From the NCBI RefSeq assembly GCF_014191545.1, contig NZ_AP023361.1, positions 2,012,501 to 2,076,500 on the forward strand: DNA of 64,000 nucleotides, given 5' to 3'. The notes under the pieces are model-generated. The model was not told the DNA's origin and searched no databases. It saw only the letters and a program-made list of their open reading frames with translations. The first letter of the stretch is position 1. Every line of letters begins with the position of its first letter. Source of the DNA: Terrihabitans soli. Its GTDB lineage: Bacteria; Pseudomonadota; Alphaproteobacteria; Rhizobiales; Methylopilaceae. The translations under genes and the position numbers were made by a program. Below, one piece after another: positions 45,192 through 53,658 of this stretch.

Positions 45192-45377
45192 CTATCTGCG
45201 AACAAACCAGACGATCGCGATTCCGATCACGGCGGAAACAAGGCCGACCACCCTCAATTTGGCCGACGGCGTCTCCGCCGCTGTCATCATGGCGGCGCGC
45301 GTCAGATTCGGAAAAGCCGCCGAGACCACGCCCTCAATGACGAGGACGAGCCCCAACGCGGCCAGAAAATCCGTCAC
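45192..45377 (-). CDS. DUF2065 (YjeT-like) small membrane protein
   Basis: The 61-residue protein has two membrane segments (LAALGLVLVIEGVVSAAF and RVVGLVSAVIGIAIVWFV), the usual size and shape of DUF2065/YjeT. It overlaps hflC by four bases (ATGA) and precedes degP, as in other proteobacteria where yjeT follows hflC. Function unknown; a role with HflKC-FtsH is suggested only by gene order. Confidence 0.88.
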   Translation of the reverse strand: MTDFLAALGLVLVIEGVVSAAFPNLTRAAMMTAAETPSAKLRVVGLVSAVIGIAIVWFVRR

Positions 45378-46264
45378 TGCCCCGACGCCTTGGCCGGCGG
45401 CGCACCGGACGGAAACCGGAAGTAGCGGAAGAATTCCGAATCCGGGCTCAGCACGAGACGTGTGTCGCCGACGAGACTCTGCTCATAGGCCTGCATGGAG
45501 CGGTAGAAGGAGAAGAAGTCCTTATCCTGGCTGTAGGCCTCGGCGAAAATGCCGTTCCGCGTACCATCGCCCTCACCGCGCACGCGCTCGGCGTCGCGAT
45601 TGGCTTCGGCAAGGATGACAACGACATCGCGATCGGCTTTCGCACGGATGCGCTGCGCGGCTTCCTGGCCTTGCGCGCGGAACTCGGCCGCTTCGCGCTG
45701 CAGAGCGGTCTGCATCCGCGTATAGACGGCCTGGCTGTTGGCATCCGGCAGGTCGGCCCGGCGGATTCGCACATCGACGATTTCGATGCCGCGCTCCTTG
45801 GCCTTCTGGTTCACCTCTTCCTTGATCTGCGCCATCAGCTCGCTGCGCCGGTCACGCACGACGTTCTGGAAGGTCGATGCACCGACATAGTTCCGCAGCG
45901 CCGATTCAAGGAAATTGTCGAGCTGATTGTTGGCGATCTCGACCGTCTTCAGCGACTGATAGAAGAGCAGCGGATTGATGATGCGGTAACGCGCGAAGGC
46001 ATCGACGATCAGACGCTTCTGATCGGCGGCGACGACTTCCTTTTCCGCAAGATCGAGCGCGAGGATGCGCTTGTCGATACGCACCACCGTATCGATGAAC
46101 GGCAGTTTGAAATTCAGGCCGGGTTCCTGAACGATCTTGATCAGCTGGCCGAAGCGCAGGACGAGCGCCTGATCGGTCTGGCTGACGGTGAAAACCGAAC
46201 TGAAGCCGATATAGGCGGCCACGGCGAGGAGAATGGCGGCGATGCCGCCGGCAAGGCCTTTCAT
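45374..46264 (-). CDS. hflC: Protease modulator HflC
   Basis: The ATG at 46264 gives 296 residues: one N-terminal membrane anchor (GGIAAILLAVAAYIGFSSVF) and an SPFH/band-7 domain (FTVSQTDQALVLRFGQLIKI, RADLPDANSQAVYTRMQ) with a C-terminal helix (RIRAKADRDVVVILAEANRD). With HflK it forms a cage around the FtsH protease in the inner membrane and modulates its access to membrane substrates. It overlaps hflK by ATGA. Confidence 0.96.
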   Translation of the reverse strand: MKGLAGGIAAILLAVAAYIGFSSVFTVSQTDQALVLRFGQLIKIVQEPGLNFKLPFIDTVVRIDKRILALDLAEKEVVAADQKRLIVDAFARYRIINPLLFYQSLKTVEIANNQLDNFLESALRNYVGASTFQNVVRDRRSELMAQIKEEVNQKAKERGIEIVDVRIRRADLPDANSQAVYTRMQTALQREAAEFRAQGQEAAQRIRAKADRDVVVILAEANRDAERVRGEGDGTRNGIFAEAYSQDKDFFSFYRSMQAYEQSLVGDTRLVLSPDSEFFRYFRFPSGAPPAKASGQ

Positions 46265-47421
46265 CGGGCAACTCCCGTGGGATTGGCAGGACGCGGCTGC
46301 TGGGAAGACGGCGAGGACGCAGGCGGTATCGTGCGCGGCTGCAGATCGTTCAGCGGCAGGAAAGGCACGACGCCCGACGAGGTTGCCGACGAATCCAGAA
46401 TGATCTTGCCGGTGCCCTGGAACACGCGCTCCATGGTTTCGAGGAACATGCGCTCGCGCGTGACCTCGGGCGCCTTCTTGTATTCGGTGAAGATCGAGTT
46501 GAAGCGGTCGGCGGCGCCGCGCGCTTCGTTGACGACGCGTTCGCGATAGCCTTCGGCCGTTTGCTGGACCTGAGCCGCCGCGCCGCGCGCTTCGGGAACG
46601 ACGCGGTTGGCGTAAGACTGAGCTTCGTTCTGCACGCGCTCCTGGTCGGCACGCGCCGCCTGGATGTCGCGGAAGCTGTCGATGACCTGATCGGGCGTTT
46701 CGACCTTCAGCAGCTGAACCTGGATGATCTCGACGCCGGACAGGTACTCGTCGAGCGTCTTCTGCATCAGTTCCTGCACGGAGCGGCCGATGTTCTGACG
46801 GCCTTCCGTCAGCGCGGAGTTCAGATCGGAGCGGCCGATGACTTCGCGCATCACGCTTTCGGCGACGGCGCGCACGGTCGCTTCCGGATTTTGGATGTTG
46901 AAGAGGAAATCGGCGGCGCCGCCGAGTTTGATTTTCCACTGCACCGCGAAATTGACGTCGACGATGTTTTCGTCGCCGGTCAGCATCAGGCTTTCCTGCG
47001 GCACTTCGCGAACGCCAATATTGCGCTCCGCCTGGCCTTCGCGGCGAATGCCGACTTCAAGCCGGCGGTTCTGCAGCACATTGGCGATGATCACGCTCTC
47101 GACGGGATAGGGCAGATGATAATGAAGGCCCTCGCCCACCGAACGCACATGCTTGCCGAAACGCAGCACGACGCCCTGCTCGCCCTGGTTCACCTGGAAG
47201 ATGCCCGAGGCGCTCCAGAAGACGAGCAGCGCAATGACGCCGAGAATGATGCCGCGGCCGCCGCCGAAGAAGCCGCCGGGCATGACCTTCTTCAGCCGGT
47301 CCTGGCTGCGGCGGAGGATTTCATCGAGATCCGGAGGCCGCTGATTGGACGGGCCGCCGCCCCACGGGCCGGGATTGGGGCGCCAGGGGCCGCCGCCACC
47401 ACTCTGATTACTCCAGGGCAT
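46261..47421 (-). CDS. hflK: Protease modulator HflK
   Basis: The 386-residue protein begins with a Gly/Pro/Asn-rich cytoplasmic segment (MPWSNQSGGGGPWRPNPGPW), has a membrane helix (GIILGVIALLVFWSASGIF) near residue 60, and the SPFH domain with VNQGEQGVVLRFGKHV and FAVQWKIKLGGAADFLFNIQ. It partners HflC. This is the first gene of the four-gene row; the 100 bases upstream carry no obvious terminator from thyA-folA, which lies on the same strand. Confidence 0.96.
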   Translation of the reverse strand: MPWSNQSGGGGPWRPNPGPWGGGPSNQRPPDLDEILRRSQDRLKKVMPGGFFGGGRGIILGVIALLVFWSASGIFQVNQGEQGVVLRFGKHVRSVGEGLHYHLPYPVESVIIANVLQNRRLEVGIRREGQAERNIGVREVPQESLMLTGDENIVDVNFAVQWKIKLGGAADFLFNIQNPEATVRAVAESVMREVIGRSDLNSALTEGRQNIGRSVQELMQKTLDEYLSGVEIIQVQLLKVETPDQVIDSFRDIQAARADQERVQNEAQSYANRVVPEARGAAAQVQQTAEGYRERVVNEARGAADRFNSIFTEYKKAPEVTRERMFLETMERVFQGTGKIILDSSATSSGVVPFLPLNDLQPRTIPPASSPSSQQPRPANPTGVAR

Positions 47422-47527
47422 TGAAATCCTTCCCTAAACCGGACGGGGTCGCCGGTACATCCGCTTATGTGCTGGACCTTGTAGAGGACGGCAAGGTGGA
47501 GGATCAACCGAAACCGGTCAAATCACG

Positions 47528-48058
47528 TCACGTCACATCGGATGAGGCCCGCGGCACATACTCGACATAGGAGAAGGCGTGGTCGTCCTTTTCGCCGGCC
47601 TGATGCTTTGTCCGGCTCTCCTCGACCCATTGGCCGGGGTCGAGCTCAGGGAAAAAGGCGTCGCCCTGAGGCTTTGCATGGATTTCCGTGACATGGATGC
47701 GATGGGCTTCATTAAGCATCTGGCGGAAGATCTCGCCGCCGCCGATCACCGCCACCTCATCGCTCCGTAGTTCTACGGCGAGCTGGCGGGCCCTCTCGAG
47801 CGCCGCCTCGGTGGAATGGACGACATGGGCGCCCTCGGCATGAAAATTCGGATCTTGCGTCACAACCACGCTTTCGCGGCCGGGCAACGGCTTGCCGATC
47901 GACTGAAACGTCTTGCGGCCCATGATCATCGGCTTGCCCCAGGTCAGCGCCTTGAAGCGCTTGAGATCGGAGCGGACATGCCAGGGCATGACATTGTCTT
48001 TGCCGATGACGCGGTTCTCGGCCATCGCAACGACGAAGATGACGGAGGGCTCGTTCAT
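47528..48058 (-). CDS. folA: Dihydrofolate reductase
   Basis: The ATG at 48058 ([20 protein letters not shown]) gives 176 residues with NVMPWHVRSDLKRFKALTWG, MIMGRKTFQSIGKPLPGR and GGGEIFRQML, the type I DHFR pattern. It regenerates tetrahydrofolate consumed by the thymidylate synthase encoded in the same operon. It overlaps the upstream GNAT gene by four bases. Confidence 0.96.
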   Translation of the reverse strand: MNEPSVIFVVAMAENRVIGKDNVMPWHVRSDLKRFKALTWGKPMIMGRKTFQSIGKPLPGRESVVVTQDPNFHAEGAHVVHSTEAALERARQLAVELRSDEVAVIGGGEIFRQMLNEAHRIHVTEIHAKPQGDAFFPELDPGQWVEESRTKHQAGEKDDHAFSYVEYVPRASSDVT

Positions 48059-48540
48059 GCCCGCGTGCTCCCGAGTTTTTCGAGCGCATCTCCCGACACG
48101 CGGCAGATGGTCCATTCGTCCTTCAGTTCGGCGCCCATGGCTTTGTAGAAATCGATCGACGGCGTGTTCCAGTCGAGCACCGACCATTCGAACCTTGTCA
48201 GCCCCTCCTCGACGCAGCGCTGGGCGAGACGCGCCAGAAGCGCCTTGCCGATGCCTTTGCCGCGAAGTTCAGGCCGCACATACAAATCTTCGAGATAGAT
48301 GCCGCAGCGGCCGCGGAAGGTCGAAAAATTATAGAACCAGAGTGCAAGCCCAGCCGCCTCGCCGTTCCATTCGGCGATGTCGCAAAACGCGCGCGGCTTT
48401 TCGCCGAAAAGTTCGCGGTCGATCATCTCTTCCGTCGCGTCCACCTCGTGCAGCAGCTTCTCGTAGACGGCGAGTTCGCGCACAAGGCCAAGAACTAGCC
48501 CGGCCTCACCTGGCCGGGCGGGACGGATGGAAAGGCTCAC
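48055..48540 (-). CDS. GNAT-family N-acetyltransferase, SAT-like
   Basis: The 161-residue protein shows the GNAT core: [41 protein letters not shown] (acetyl-CoA loop with R-x2-G-x-G) and [20 protein letters not shown]. The pattern is closest to the spermidine/thialysine (SAT2-like) group, so a polyamine or amino-acid amine is a likely acceptor. It is wedged between thyA and folA with ATGA overlaps on both sides, an insertion into a folate operon whose reason is not evident. Confidence 0.9.
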   Translation of the reverse strand: MSLSIRPARPGEAGLVLGLVRELAVYEKLLHEVDATEEMIDRELFGEKPRAFCDIAEWNGEAAGLALWFYNFSTFRGRCGIYLEDLYVRPELRGKGIGKALLARLAQRCVEEGLTRFEWSVLDWNTPSIDFYKAMGAELKDEWTICRVSGDALEKLGSTRA

Positions 48541-49331
48541 ACCGCCACCGGCGCTTTAATGGCGGGATGCGGATCGTAATTTTCGATGGCGATGTCTTCG
48601 AATTTGAACGCGAAGAGATCTTTCACCGCCGGATTGAGCTTCAGCTGCGGCAGCGGCCGCGGCGTGCGGGAGAGTTGCTCGCGGGCCTGATCGAGATGAT
48701 TGAGATAAAGATGCGTGTCGCCGAAGCTATGAACGAACGTGCCGGGCTTTAACCCTGTCACCTGCGCCATCATGTGCGTGAGCAGCGCATAGGACGCGAT
48801 GTTGAACGGCACGCCGAGAAACAGATCGGCCGAACGCTGATAGAGCTGGCACGAAAGCTTGCCGTCGGCGACGTAGAACTGAAACAGGCAATGACACGGC
48901 GCGAGCGCCATCTTGTCGAGATCGGCCGGGTTCCAGGCGGTCACGATCATGCGCCGCGAATTCGGATTGCTTTTAATCTCGTGCAGCACCTGCGCGATCT
49001 GATCGATGGTCTGGCCGTCCGGCGCCGCCCAGGAGCGCCATTGCTTGCCGTAGACAGGACCGAGATCGCCGTTCTCGTCCATCCACTCGTCCCAGATGGT
49101 GACGCCGTTGTCGTGCAGATAGCGGACATTGGTATCGCCGGCGAGGAACCACAGCAGTTCATGGATGATCGACCGCAAATGGACTTTCTTGGTCGTGACC
49201 AGCGGGAAGCCTTCGCTGAGGTCGAACCGCAGCTGCGCCCCGAACACCGACAATATTCCGGTGCCGGTGCGGTCGCCCTTGCGAACGCCCTCCGCCAAAA
49301 TCCGCTGCATCAGGTCGAGATAGGCCTGCAT
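48537..49331 (-). CDS. thyA: Thymidylate synthase
   Basis: The 264-residue protein starts [20 protein letters not shown] and contains the invariant catalytic-Cys region [11 protein letters not shown] followed by [17 protein letters not shown]. It methylates dUMP with methylenetetrahydrofolate. It is the first gene of thyA-GNAT-folA, all with ATGA overlaps. There is no thyX in the window. Confidence 0.98.
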   Translation of the reverse strand: MQAYLDLMQRILAEGVRKGDRTGTGILSVFGAQLRFDLSEGFPLVTTKKVHLRSIIHELLWFLAGDTNVRYLHDNGVTIWDEWMDENGDLGPVYGKQWRSWAAPDGQTIDQIAQVLHEIKSNPNSRRMIVTAWNPADLDKMALAPCHCLFQFYVADGKLSCQLYQRSADLFLGVPFNIASYALLTHMMAQVTGLKPGTFVHSFGDTHLYLNHLDQAREQLSRTPRPLPQLKLNPAVKDLFAFKFEDIAIENYDPHPAIKAPVAV

Positions 49332-49493
49332 TCGAAATCCTTCCGGCCTCGAATATAGCGATGCGATCGCCCGATTCCGACCTTTTGACCCCGTTTCTGA
49401 ACAGAAAGTCAGACCTTGCGTTCAGACCGGGTTCAGCCCCCTCCGAATAAAAGGAAAGTCCAAGCAGGGCTAGGACTTAAGGAGGAGGATATT

Positions 49494-49853
49494 ATGCGTA
49501 AGATTCTTGCAGGCGCGCTGGTTGCGACGACGCTCGGCCTCGGGCTCGCGGCGGTTGCGGCGCCCGCCCCGGCGAGCGCCCAGGGCATCGTCATCACCCC
49601 GAACGGCATCCGCATCTATCCCGGCGACAAGGATTACGACCGCTGGGACCGCCGCTACCGCCGCAATGTCGACCGCGGCGACGCCATCTTCATCGCCCGC
49701 CGCAACGGCGTCGGCGAAGTCCGCCGCGTGACCCACAATCGCGGCGACTGGGTGGTCATCGGCGATGCCCGCCGCGGCCCCGGCTTTCTGCGAGTGCGGA
49801 TCGACGACCGCACCGGCCGGGTGATCCAGGTGAGCCGCGTGGTTCGCTATTAA
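49494..49853 (+). CDS. Small exported PepSY-like protein
   Basis: The ATG at 49494 lies just after a strong GGAGGAGGA ribosome site. The 119-residue product has a signal peptide (ending ASAQ near residue 30), an Arg/Asp/Tyr-rich stretch (DRWDRRYRRNVDRGD) and a C-terminal fold IARRNGVGEVRRVTHN to DDRTGRVIQVSRVVRY that resembles a single PepSY-type beta-alpha unit. Such proteins are periplasmic and of unknown function. It has its own terminator. Confidence 0.75.
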   Translation: MRKILAGALVATTLGLGLAAVAAPAPASAQGIVITPNGIRIYPGDKDYDRWDRRYRRNVDRGDAIFIARRNGVGEVRRVTHNRGDWVVIGDARRGPGFLRVRIDDRTGRVIQVSRVVRY

Positions 49854-49906
49854 AGAGAAGTGCGTCGGGCGCGTCTGTTCTGCGACGCGTGGCTGACGTG
49901 TGAAGG

Positions 49907-49935
49907 GGCGGGAGCGCAAGCTCCCGCCTTTTTCT
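49907..49935 (+). terminator. Terminator after the PepSY-like gene
   Basis: The stem GGCGGGAGC / GCTCCCGCC closes on GCAA and is followed by TTTTTCTTT. Confidence 0.9.
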
Positions 49936-49944
49936 TTGGACCCG

Positions 49945-50715
49945 TCAGACGACGAGCCCGGCGCAGGCGATGGTGTTGAAGACCGCGTGGATGAGGATCG
50001 GCGCATAGATGCCGCCGGTCTTCTCGCGCAGCCAGCCGAGCAGGAACGCCGATGGCAGGACGATGAGAGCGTAGAGCCCCGTCGGCTCGAAATGCATGGC
50101 GGCGAACAGAACCGAGCTGAGAACGAGCGCCCAGGCAAAGCCCCAGCGTTCGCGAACGGCGGTAAAAACAAACCCGCGGAAGACAAGTTCTTCGGCGAGC
50201 GGCGCGCCGATGACGGCGGCGATGATCGATAGAATGAGCGCCGTGTTTTCAGGCAGCGCCGCCGTGTTCTCGCTCGGCAGCGCGCCGAGTTCGGCGACGA
50301 CCGGAAAGGTCGAGCTCAGCCAGAACTCGAAGCAAACCGTCAGCGCCACGCAGACGGCGGCAATGAGGAGCGGCCGCAGCGGGAACGCTCCGCCGATGGC
50401 AAGGATGCGCCGGACATTGCCGCGCAGGGCTGAAATGCCGAGGATCATGGCGATGGTGAACGGCGCCGACAGCACCATCACCAGAGCTTCGATCCGCTGG
50501 CCGGCGGCACCCGTGAGTTCAGCGCCAGTCTGTTCAAAAAAGGCGGCAGGTCCGTTCGGATCGAGATTTGCGGCGACACCCACCGCGGCAATGGCGGCGA
50601 TAAACGTCGCCAACAGGGTGGCGAGCGGGCCGACAATCAGAGCCGTGACGGGACCGAAACTGCGGGTGAAGTCCGGGGCCGCCGGGCGGTAGCCCATATC
50701 GATCGCAAGACTCAT
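49945..50715 (-). CDS. CPBP-family intramembrane metalloprotease
   Basis: The ATG at 50715 is chosen because CAGGAG lies 8 bases upstream; it gives 256 residues with about seven membrane spans. The catalytic motifs are PLAEELVFRGFVF (EExxxR), FAAMHFEPTG (FxxxH) and HAVFN (HxxxN/D), as in the CAAX protease/bacteriocin-processing family. It cleaves within the membrane; substrate unknown. It is divergent from the tmRNA gene. Confidence 0.88.
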   Translation of the reverse strand: MSLAIDMGYRPAAPDFTRSFGPVTALIVGPLATLLATFIAAIAAVGVAANLDPNGPAAFFEQTGAELTGAAGQRIEALVMVLSAPFTIAMILGISALRGNVRRILAIGGAFPLRPLLIAAVCVALTVCFEFWLSSTFPVVAELGALPSENTAALPENTALILSIIAAVIGAPLAEELVFRGFVFTAVRERWGFAWALVLSSVLFAAMHFEPTGLYALIVLPSAFLLGWLREKTGGIYAPILIHAVFNTIACAGLVV

Positions 50716-50799
50716 TGAAAAAGCTCCTGTTTCACCCCTGCAGGAGCTTGGTCGCCCCAAGCCCATAAAACGTTCAAATGTGAGGGAAACTCCCTCCTT

Positions 50800-51110
50800 C
50801 AGCCTTTGCTTTGAGGGGTTTCAGAACCTATATTCAAAGGTGCCGGCTTCGGCCGGCTATGGTGATAAACGGCCTTCGTAATAAGCCATTCGGACCCGGG
50901 GGCAGTACCCGGCGCCTCCACCAGAACCCATCCGTGCGGTGGGCTGTGGCGGGGGCGAAACAGGATCGACGAGGGTGTAAAAGTTGCGCTTTTGCCCGGC
51001 ATTGTACCGCCGTTACAGGGCTAACTTATAGTTGCCAACGACAACTATGCTCCGGTGGCCGTCGCTGCGTAATGCAGTGCCGGTATCGGTATTAAAGTCC
51101 TGATTGGCTA
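50800..51110 (+). ncRNA. ssrA: Circularly permuted (two-piece) tmRNA, alphaproteobacterial type
   Basis: The acceptor piece comes first: T-arm CCGGG-GGCAGTA-CCCGG, then CGCCTCC and an encoded ACCA end at 50923. About 27 bases later the coding piece begins at 50951 with GGGGGCG, which pairs with CGCCTCC (one G-U) to close the acceptor stem; it continues GAAACAGGATCGACG, the conserved tmRNA 5' segment, and then the tag frame. This order (acceptor part before coding part) is the permuted form known from alphaproteobacteria. Outer boundaries are approximate. The RNA rescues stalled ribosomes; its tag is recognised by SspB, encoded next. Confidence 0.93.
51034..51072 (+). other. tmRNA proteolysis-tag reading frame
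   Basis: GCC at 51034 is the resume codon; the frame reads ANDNYAPVAVAA and ends with TAA at 51070-51072. The AND start and the small hydrophobic VAVAA end match alphaproteobacterial tags, whose last residues are read by ClpX. Confidence 0.95.
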
Positions 51111-51225
51111 GCACCTTTTAGGCGGGGTTCGGAGGCACCTGGCAACAGAAGCCTCCACTTTCGTTTTGCTTCGGCCTGCCCGGGGCATTGCAAAGGACTA
51201 TCGGACAAGGGTATCGCGGCAGGGC

Positions 51226-51789
51226 ATGACGACCGACCTCATCCGTTACGATCTTCTGGCGCAGGAAGCGCTCCGCGGCGTCGTGCGCCGCGTGCTCGAA
51301 GATGTGATGCGCACCGGCGTTCCGGGCGAGCACCATTTCTACATCTCCTTCAACACGGAATATCCGGGCGTGAAAATCTCGCCGCGCCTGCGCGAGAAAT
51401 ATCCCGAGGAGATGACCGTCATATTGCAGCATCAGTTCTGGGATCTTGTGGTCAGCGAGCACGGCTTTGAAGTCGGCCTGTCCTTCTCCAACGTTCCGGA
51501 AAAACTGTATGTACCTTTCGACGCTATCACCGGCTTCTTCGATCCGTCGGTGAAATTCGGTCTGAAATTCGAGCCGCTGAGCCAGCAGGCCGAAGACAAA
51601 CCGGCAAAGCCCGCAGCTCCCGCTTCGCGCGATGTGCCGCGCGGCGCCGCATCCGAACCCGAGATTTCTCCGCCAAGCCGCCGCAAGACCGACAAGGCGC
51701 CCAAGGACGAAAAGATTGCCGCCGGTGAAGACGCCACCGACGACAAGGGGGCTGAAATCGTCAGCCTCGATAAATTCCGCAAAAAATAA
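51226..51789 (+). CDS. sspB: ClpXP adaptor SspB, alphaproteobacterial type
   Basis: The ATG at 51226 gives 187 residues: a folded N-terminal SspB domain (about 1-125, with HHFYISFNTEYPGVKISPRL and LSFSNVPEKLYVPFDAITGF), a disordered Pro/Lys-rich linker and the C-terminal ClpX-binding tail AEIVSLDKFRKK. It captures tmRNA-tagged proteins and delivers them to ClpXP. The gene lies about 115 bases after the tmRNA gene, so tagging RNA and adaptor are adjacent. Confidence 0.94.
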   Translation: MTTDLIRYDLLAQEALRGVVRRVLEDVMRTGVPGEHHFYISFNTEYPGVKISPRLREKYPEEMTVILQHQFWDLVVSEHGFEVGLSFSNVPEKLYVPFDAITGFFDPSVKFGLKFEPLSQQAEDKPAKPAAPASRDVPRGAASEPEISPPSRRKTDKAPKDEKIAAGEDATDDKGAEIVSLDKFRKK

Positions 51790-51813
51790 CGCCGCTGCTG
51801 GAGGGCGGTCCAT

Positions 51814-53205
51814 ATGTCCAAGACGCGTAGCGAGACGGATACGTTCGGCCCCATCAATGTCGCCGACGACCGCTATTGGGGCGCCCAGGCGCAGCGCTCT
51901 CTCGGCAATTTCAAGATCGGCTGGGAAAAGCAGCCTCTGCCCGTCGTGCGCGCGCTCGGCATCGTCAAGCGCGCCGCCGCCGAAGTGAATATGGATCTCG
52001 GCCGGCTCGACCCCAAAGTCGGCAAGGCTGTCGTCGATGCGGCCCAGGAAGTCATCGAGGGCAAGCTCGACGACCATTTCCCGCTCGTTGTCTGGCAGAC
52101 GGGCTCCGGCACGCAATCGAACATGAATGCCAACGAGGTCATCTCGAACCGCGCCATTGAAATGCTCGGTGGCGAGAAGGGCTCGAAGAAGCCGGTTCAT
52201 CCGAACGACCACGTCAATATGAGTCAGTCCTCGAACGACACCTACCCCACGGCGATGCACATCGCCTGCGCGGAAGAGATCGTTCACCGCCTCATCCCTG
52301 CCCTACAGACGCTGCGCAATGCGCTGAACGATAAGGCGCAGAAATGGCAGAAGATCATCAAGATCGGCCGCACCCACACGCAGGATGCGACGCCGCTGAC
52401 GCTCGGCCAGGAATTCTCCGGCTATACCCAGCAGGTGCAGAACGGCATTGAGCGCATCGAGCAGACGCTGCCGAAGCTGATGCAGCTCGCCCAGGGCGGC
52501 ACCGCGGTGGGCACCGGGCTCAACGCGCCGAAGGGTTTCGACAAGGCGGTCGCCGACAAGATCGCGTCGATCACCAAACTGCCCTTCACCACCGCGCCGA
52601 ACAAATTCGAAGCGCTGGCCGCGCACGATGCCATGGTGTTCTCGCACGGCGCGATCAACACAGTCGCCGCGAGCCTCTTCAAGATCGCCAACGATATCCG
52701 CTTCTTGGGTTCGGGTCCGCGCTCGGGTCTCGGCGAACTCTCGCTGCCGGAAAACGAACCGGGCTCCTCGATCATGCCGGGCAAGGTGAACCCGACGCAG
52801 TCCGAAGCCCTGACGCAGGTCTGCGTGCAGATTTTCGGCAATCACGCCGCGATCACCTTCGCCGGCAGCCAGGGCCATTTCGAACTGAACGTCTTCAACC
52901 CGGTGATGGCCTATAATTTCCTGCAATCGGTGCGCCTGATGGCGGACGCCGCCGTCTCGTTCACCGAGAACTGCGTGACCGGCATCGAACCGCGCGAAGA
53001 CAATATCAAGGCGGCGCTCGACCGTTCGCTGATGCTCGTCACGGCGCTCGCGCCGAAGATCGGCTATGACAATGCGGCCAAGATCGCCAAAACCGCGCAC
53101 AAGAACGGCACGACGCTCCGCGAGGAAGCCGTCGGCGGCGGCTATGTCACCGACAAGGAATTCGACGAAGTGGTGCGCCCCGAAAAGATGATCGGTCCCG
53201 ATTGA
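51814..53205 (+). CDS. fumC: Class II fumarate hydratase
   Basis: The 463-residue protein contains [42 protein letters not shown] and the family signature [16 protein letters not shown]. It is the iron-free, oxygen-stable fumarase of the citric acid cycle. It begins 24 bases after sspB and its TGA overlaps the next ATG, so it probably shares a transcript with the small genes that follow. Confidence 0.98.
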   Translation: MSKTRSETDTFGPINVADDRYWGAQAQRSLGNFKIGWEKQPLPVVRALGIVKRAAAEVNMDLGRLDPKVGKAVVDAAQEVIEGKLDDHFPLVVWQTGSGTQSNMNANEVISNRAIEMLGGEKGSKKPVHPNDHVNMSQSSNDTYPTAMHIACAEEIVHRLIPALQTLRNALNDKAQKWQKIIKIGRTHTQDATPLTLGQEFSGYTQQVQNGIERIEQTLPKLMQLAQGGTAVGTGLNAPKGFDKAVADKIASITKLPFTTAPNKFEALAAHDAMVFSHGAINTVAASLFKIANDIRFLGSGPRSGLGELSLPENEPGSSIMPGKVNPTQSEALTQVCVQIFGNHAAITFAGSQGHFELNVFNPVMAYNFLQSVRLMADAAVSFTENCVTGIEPREDNIKAALDRSLMLVTALAPKIGYDNAAKIAKTAHKNGTTLREEAVGGGYVTDKEFDEVVRPEKMIGPD

Positions 53206-53390
53206 TGGCCGACATCGTCAATCTCAACCGCTTCCGCAAGGACAAAGAGCGCGCTGAGAAGGCCGCCAAAGCGGTGGAGAACCGTGCGGCGCACGGGCGC
53301 ACGAAGGCTTCCAAAACGGCCGACACAGCGCGCGAGAAAAAGGCGAAGACCAAACTCGATCAGCACCGTCTCGACAAAGACGAGACGTGA
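53205..53390 (+). CDS. DUF4169-type small basic protein
   Basis: The ATG at 53205 overlaps the fumC stop. The 61-residue protein [20 protein letters not shown] is highly charged, mostly Lys/Arg/Glu/Ala, and ends HRLDKDET; this matches the DUF4169 pattern (VNLNxxRKxxxR). Such proteins regularly lie between fumC and a ribbon-helix-helix gene in Hyphomicrobiales. Function unknown; composition suggests a single helix or disorder. Confidence 0.85.
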   Translation: MADIVNLNRFRKDKERAEKAAKAVENRAAHGRTKASKTADTAREKKAKTKLDQHRLDKDET

Positions 53391-53400
53391 CGGTGATAAC

Positions 53401-53658
53401 GTGACGGGCGGTGTCATCAAACGCTCGATCGAGATCGCCGGCCACCGGACTTCGGTGACGCTCGAAGACGCTTTCTGGAACGGGTTGCGCGATATTGCGA
53501 CGGCACGCGGGTCAAGCGTGCGTAGCCTTGTGGCCGAGATCGACGCCGGGCGCGGCGAACACAATCTGTCTTCGGCGGTCCGGCTGTTTGTGCTCGCTTA
53601 TTATCGCGACGAGGCTTCCGGCACGACGGGCCGCCGCAAGAAATCGAGCGGCGACTGA
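53401..53658 (+). CDS. Ribbon-helix-helix domain protein
   Basis: A GTG at 53401 gives 85 residues: MTGGVIKRSIEIAGHRTSVTLEDAFW then LRDIATARGSSVRSLVAEID, the RHH_4-type fold in which the beta strand (KRSIEIAGHRTSV) contacts DNA. It could regulate neighbouring genes or be a structural partner; it sits right after fumC and DUF4169. Its last 58 bases overlap the 3' end of the convergent AsmA gene. Confidence 0.85.
   Translation: MTGGVIKRSIEIAGHRTSVTLEDAFWNGLRDIATARGSSVRSLVAEIDAGRGEHNLSSAVRLFVLAYYRDEASGTTGRRKKSSGD

Noticed and set aside
50799-51002. A 67-codon minus-strand frame in the CPBP-sspB gap
   Set aside because: The segment is occupied by the permuted tmRNA, whose paired structure explains the openness.
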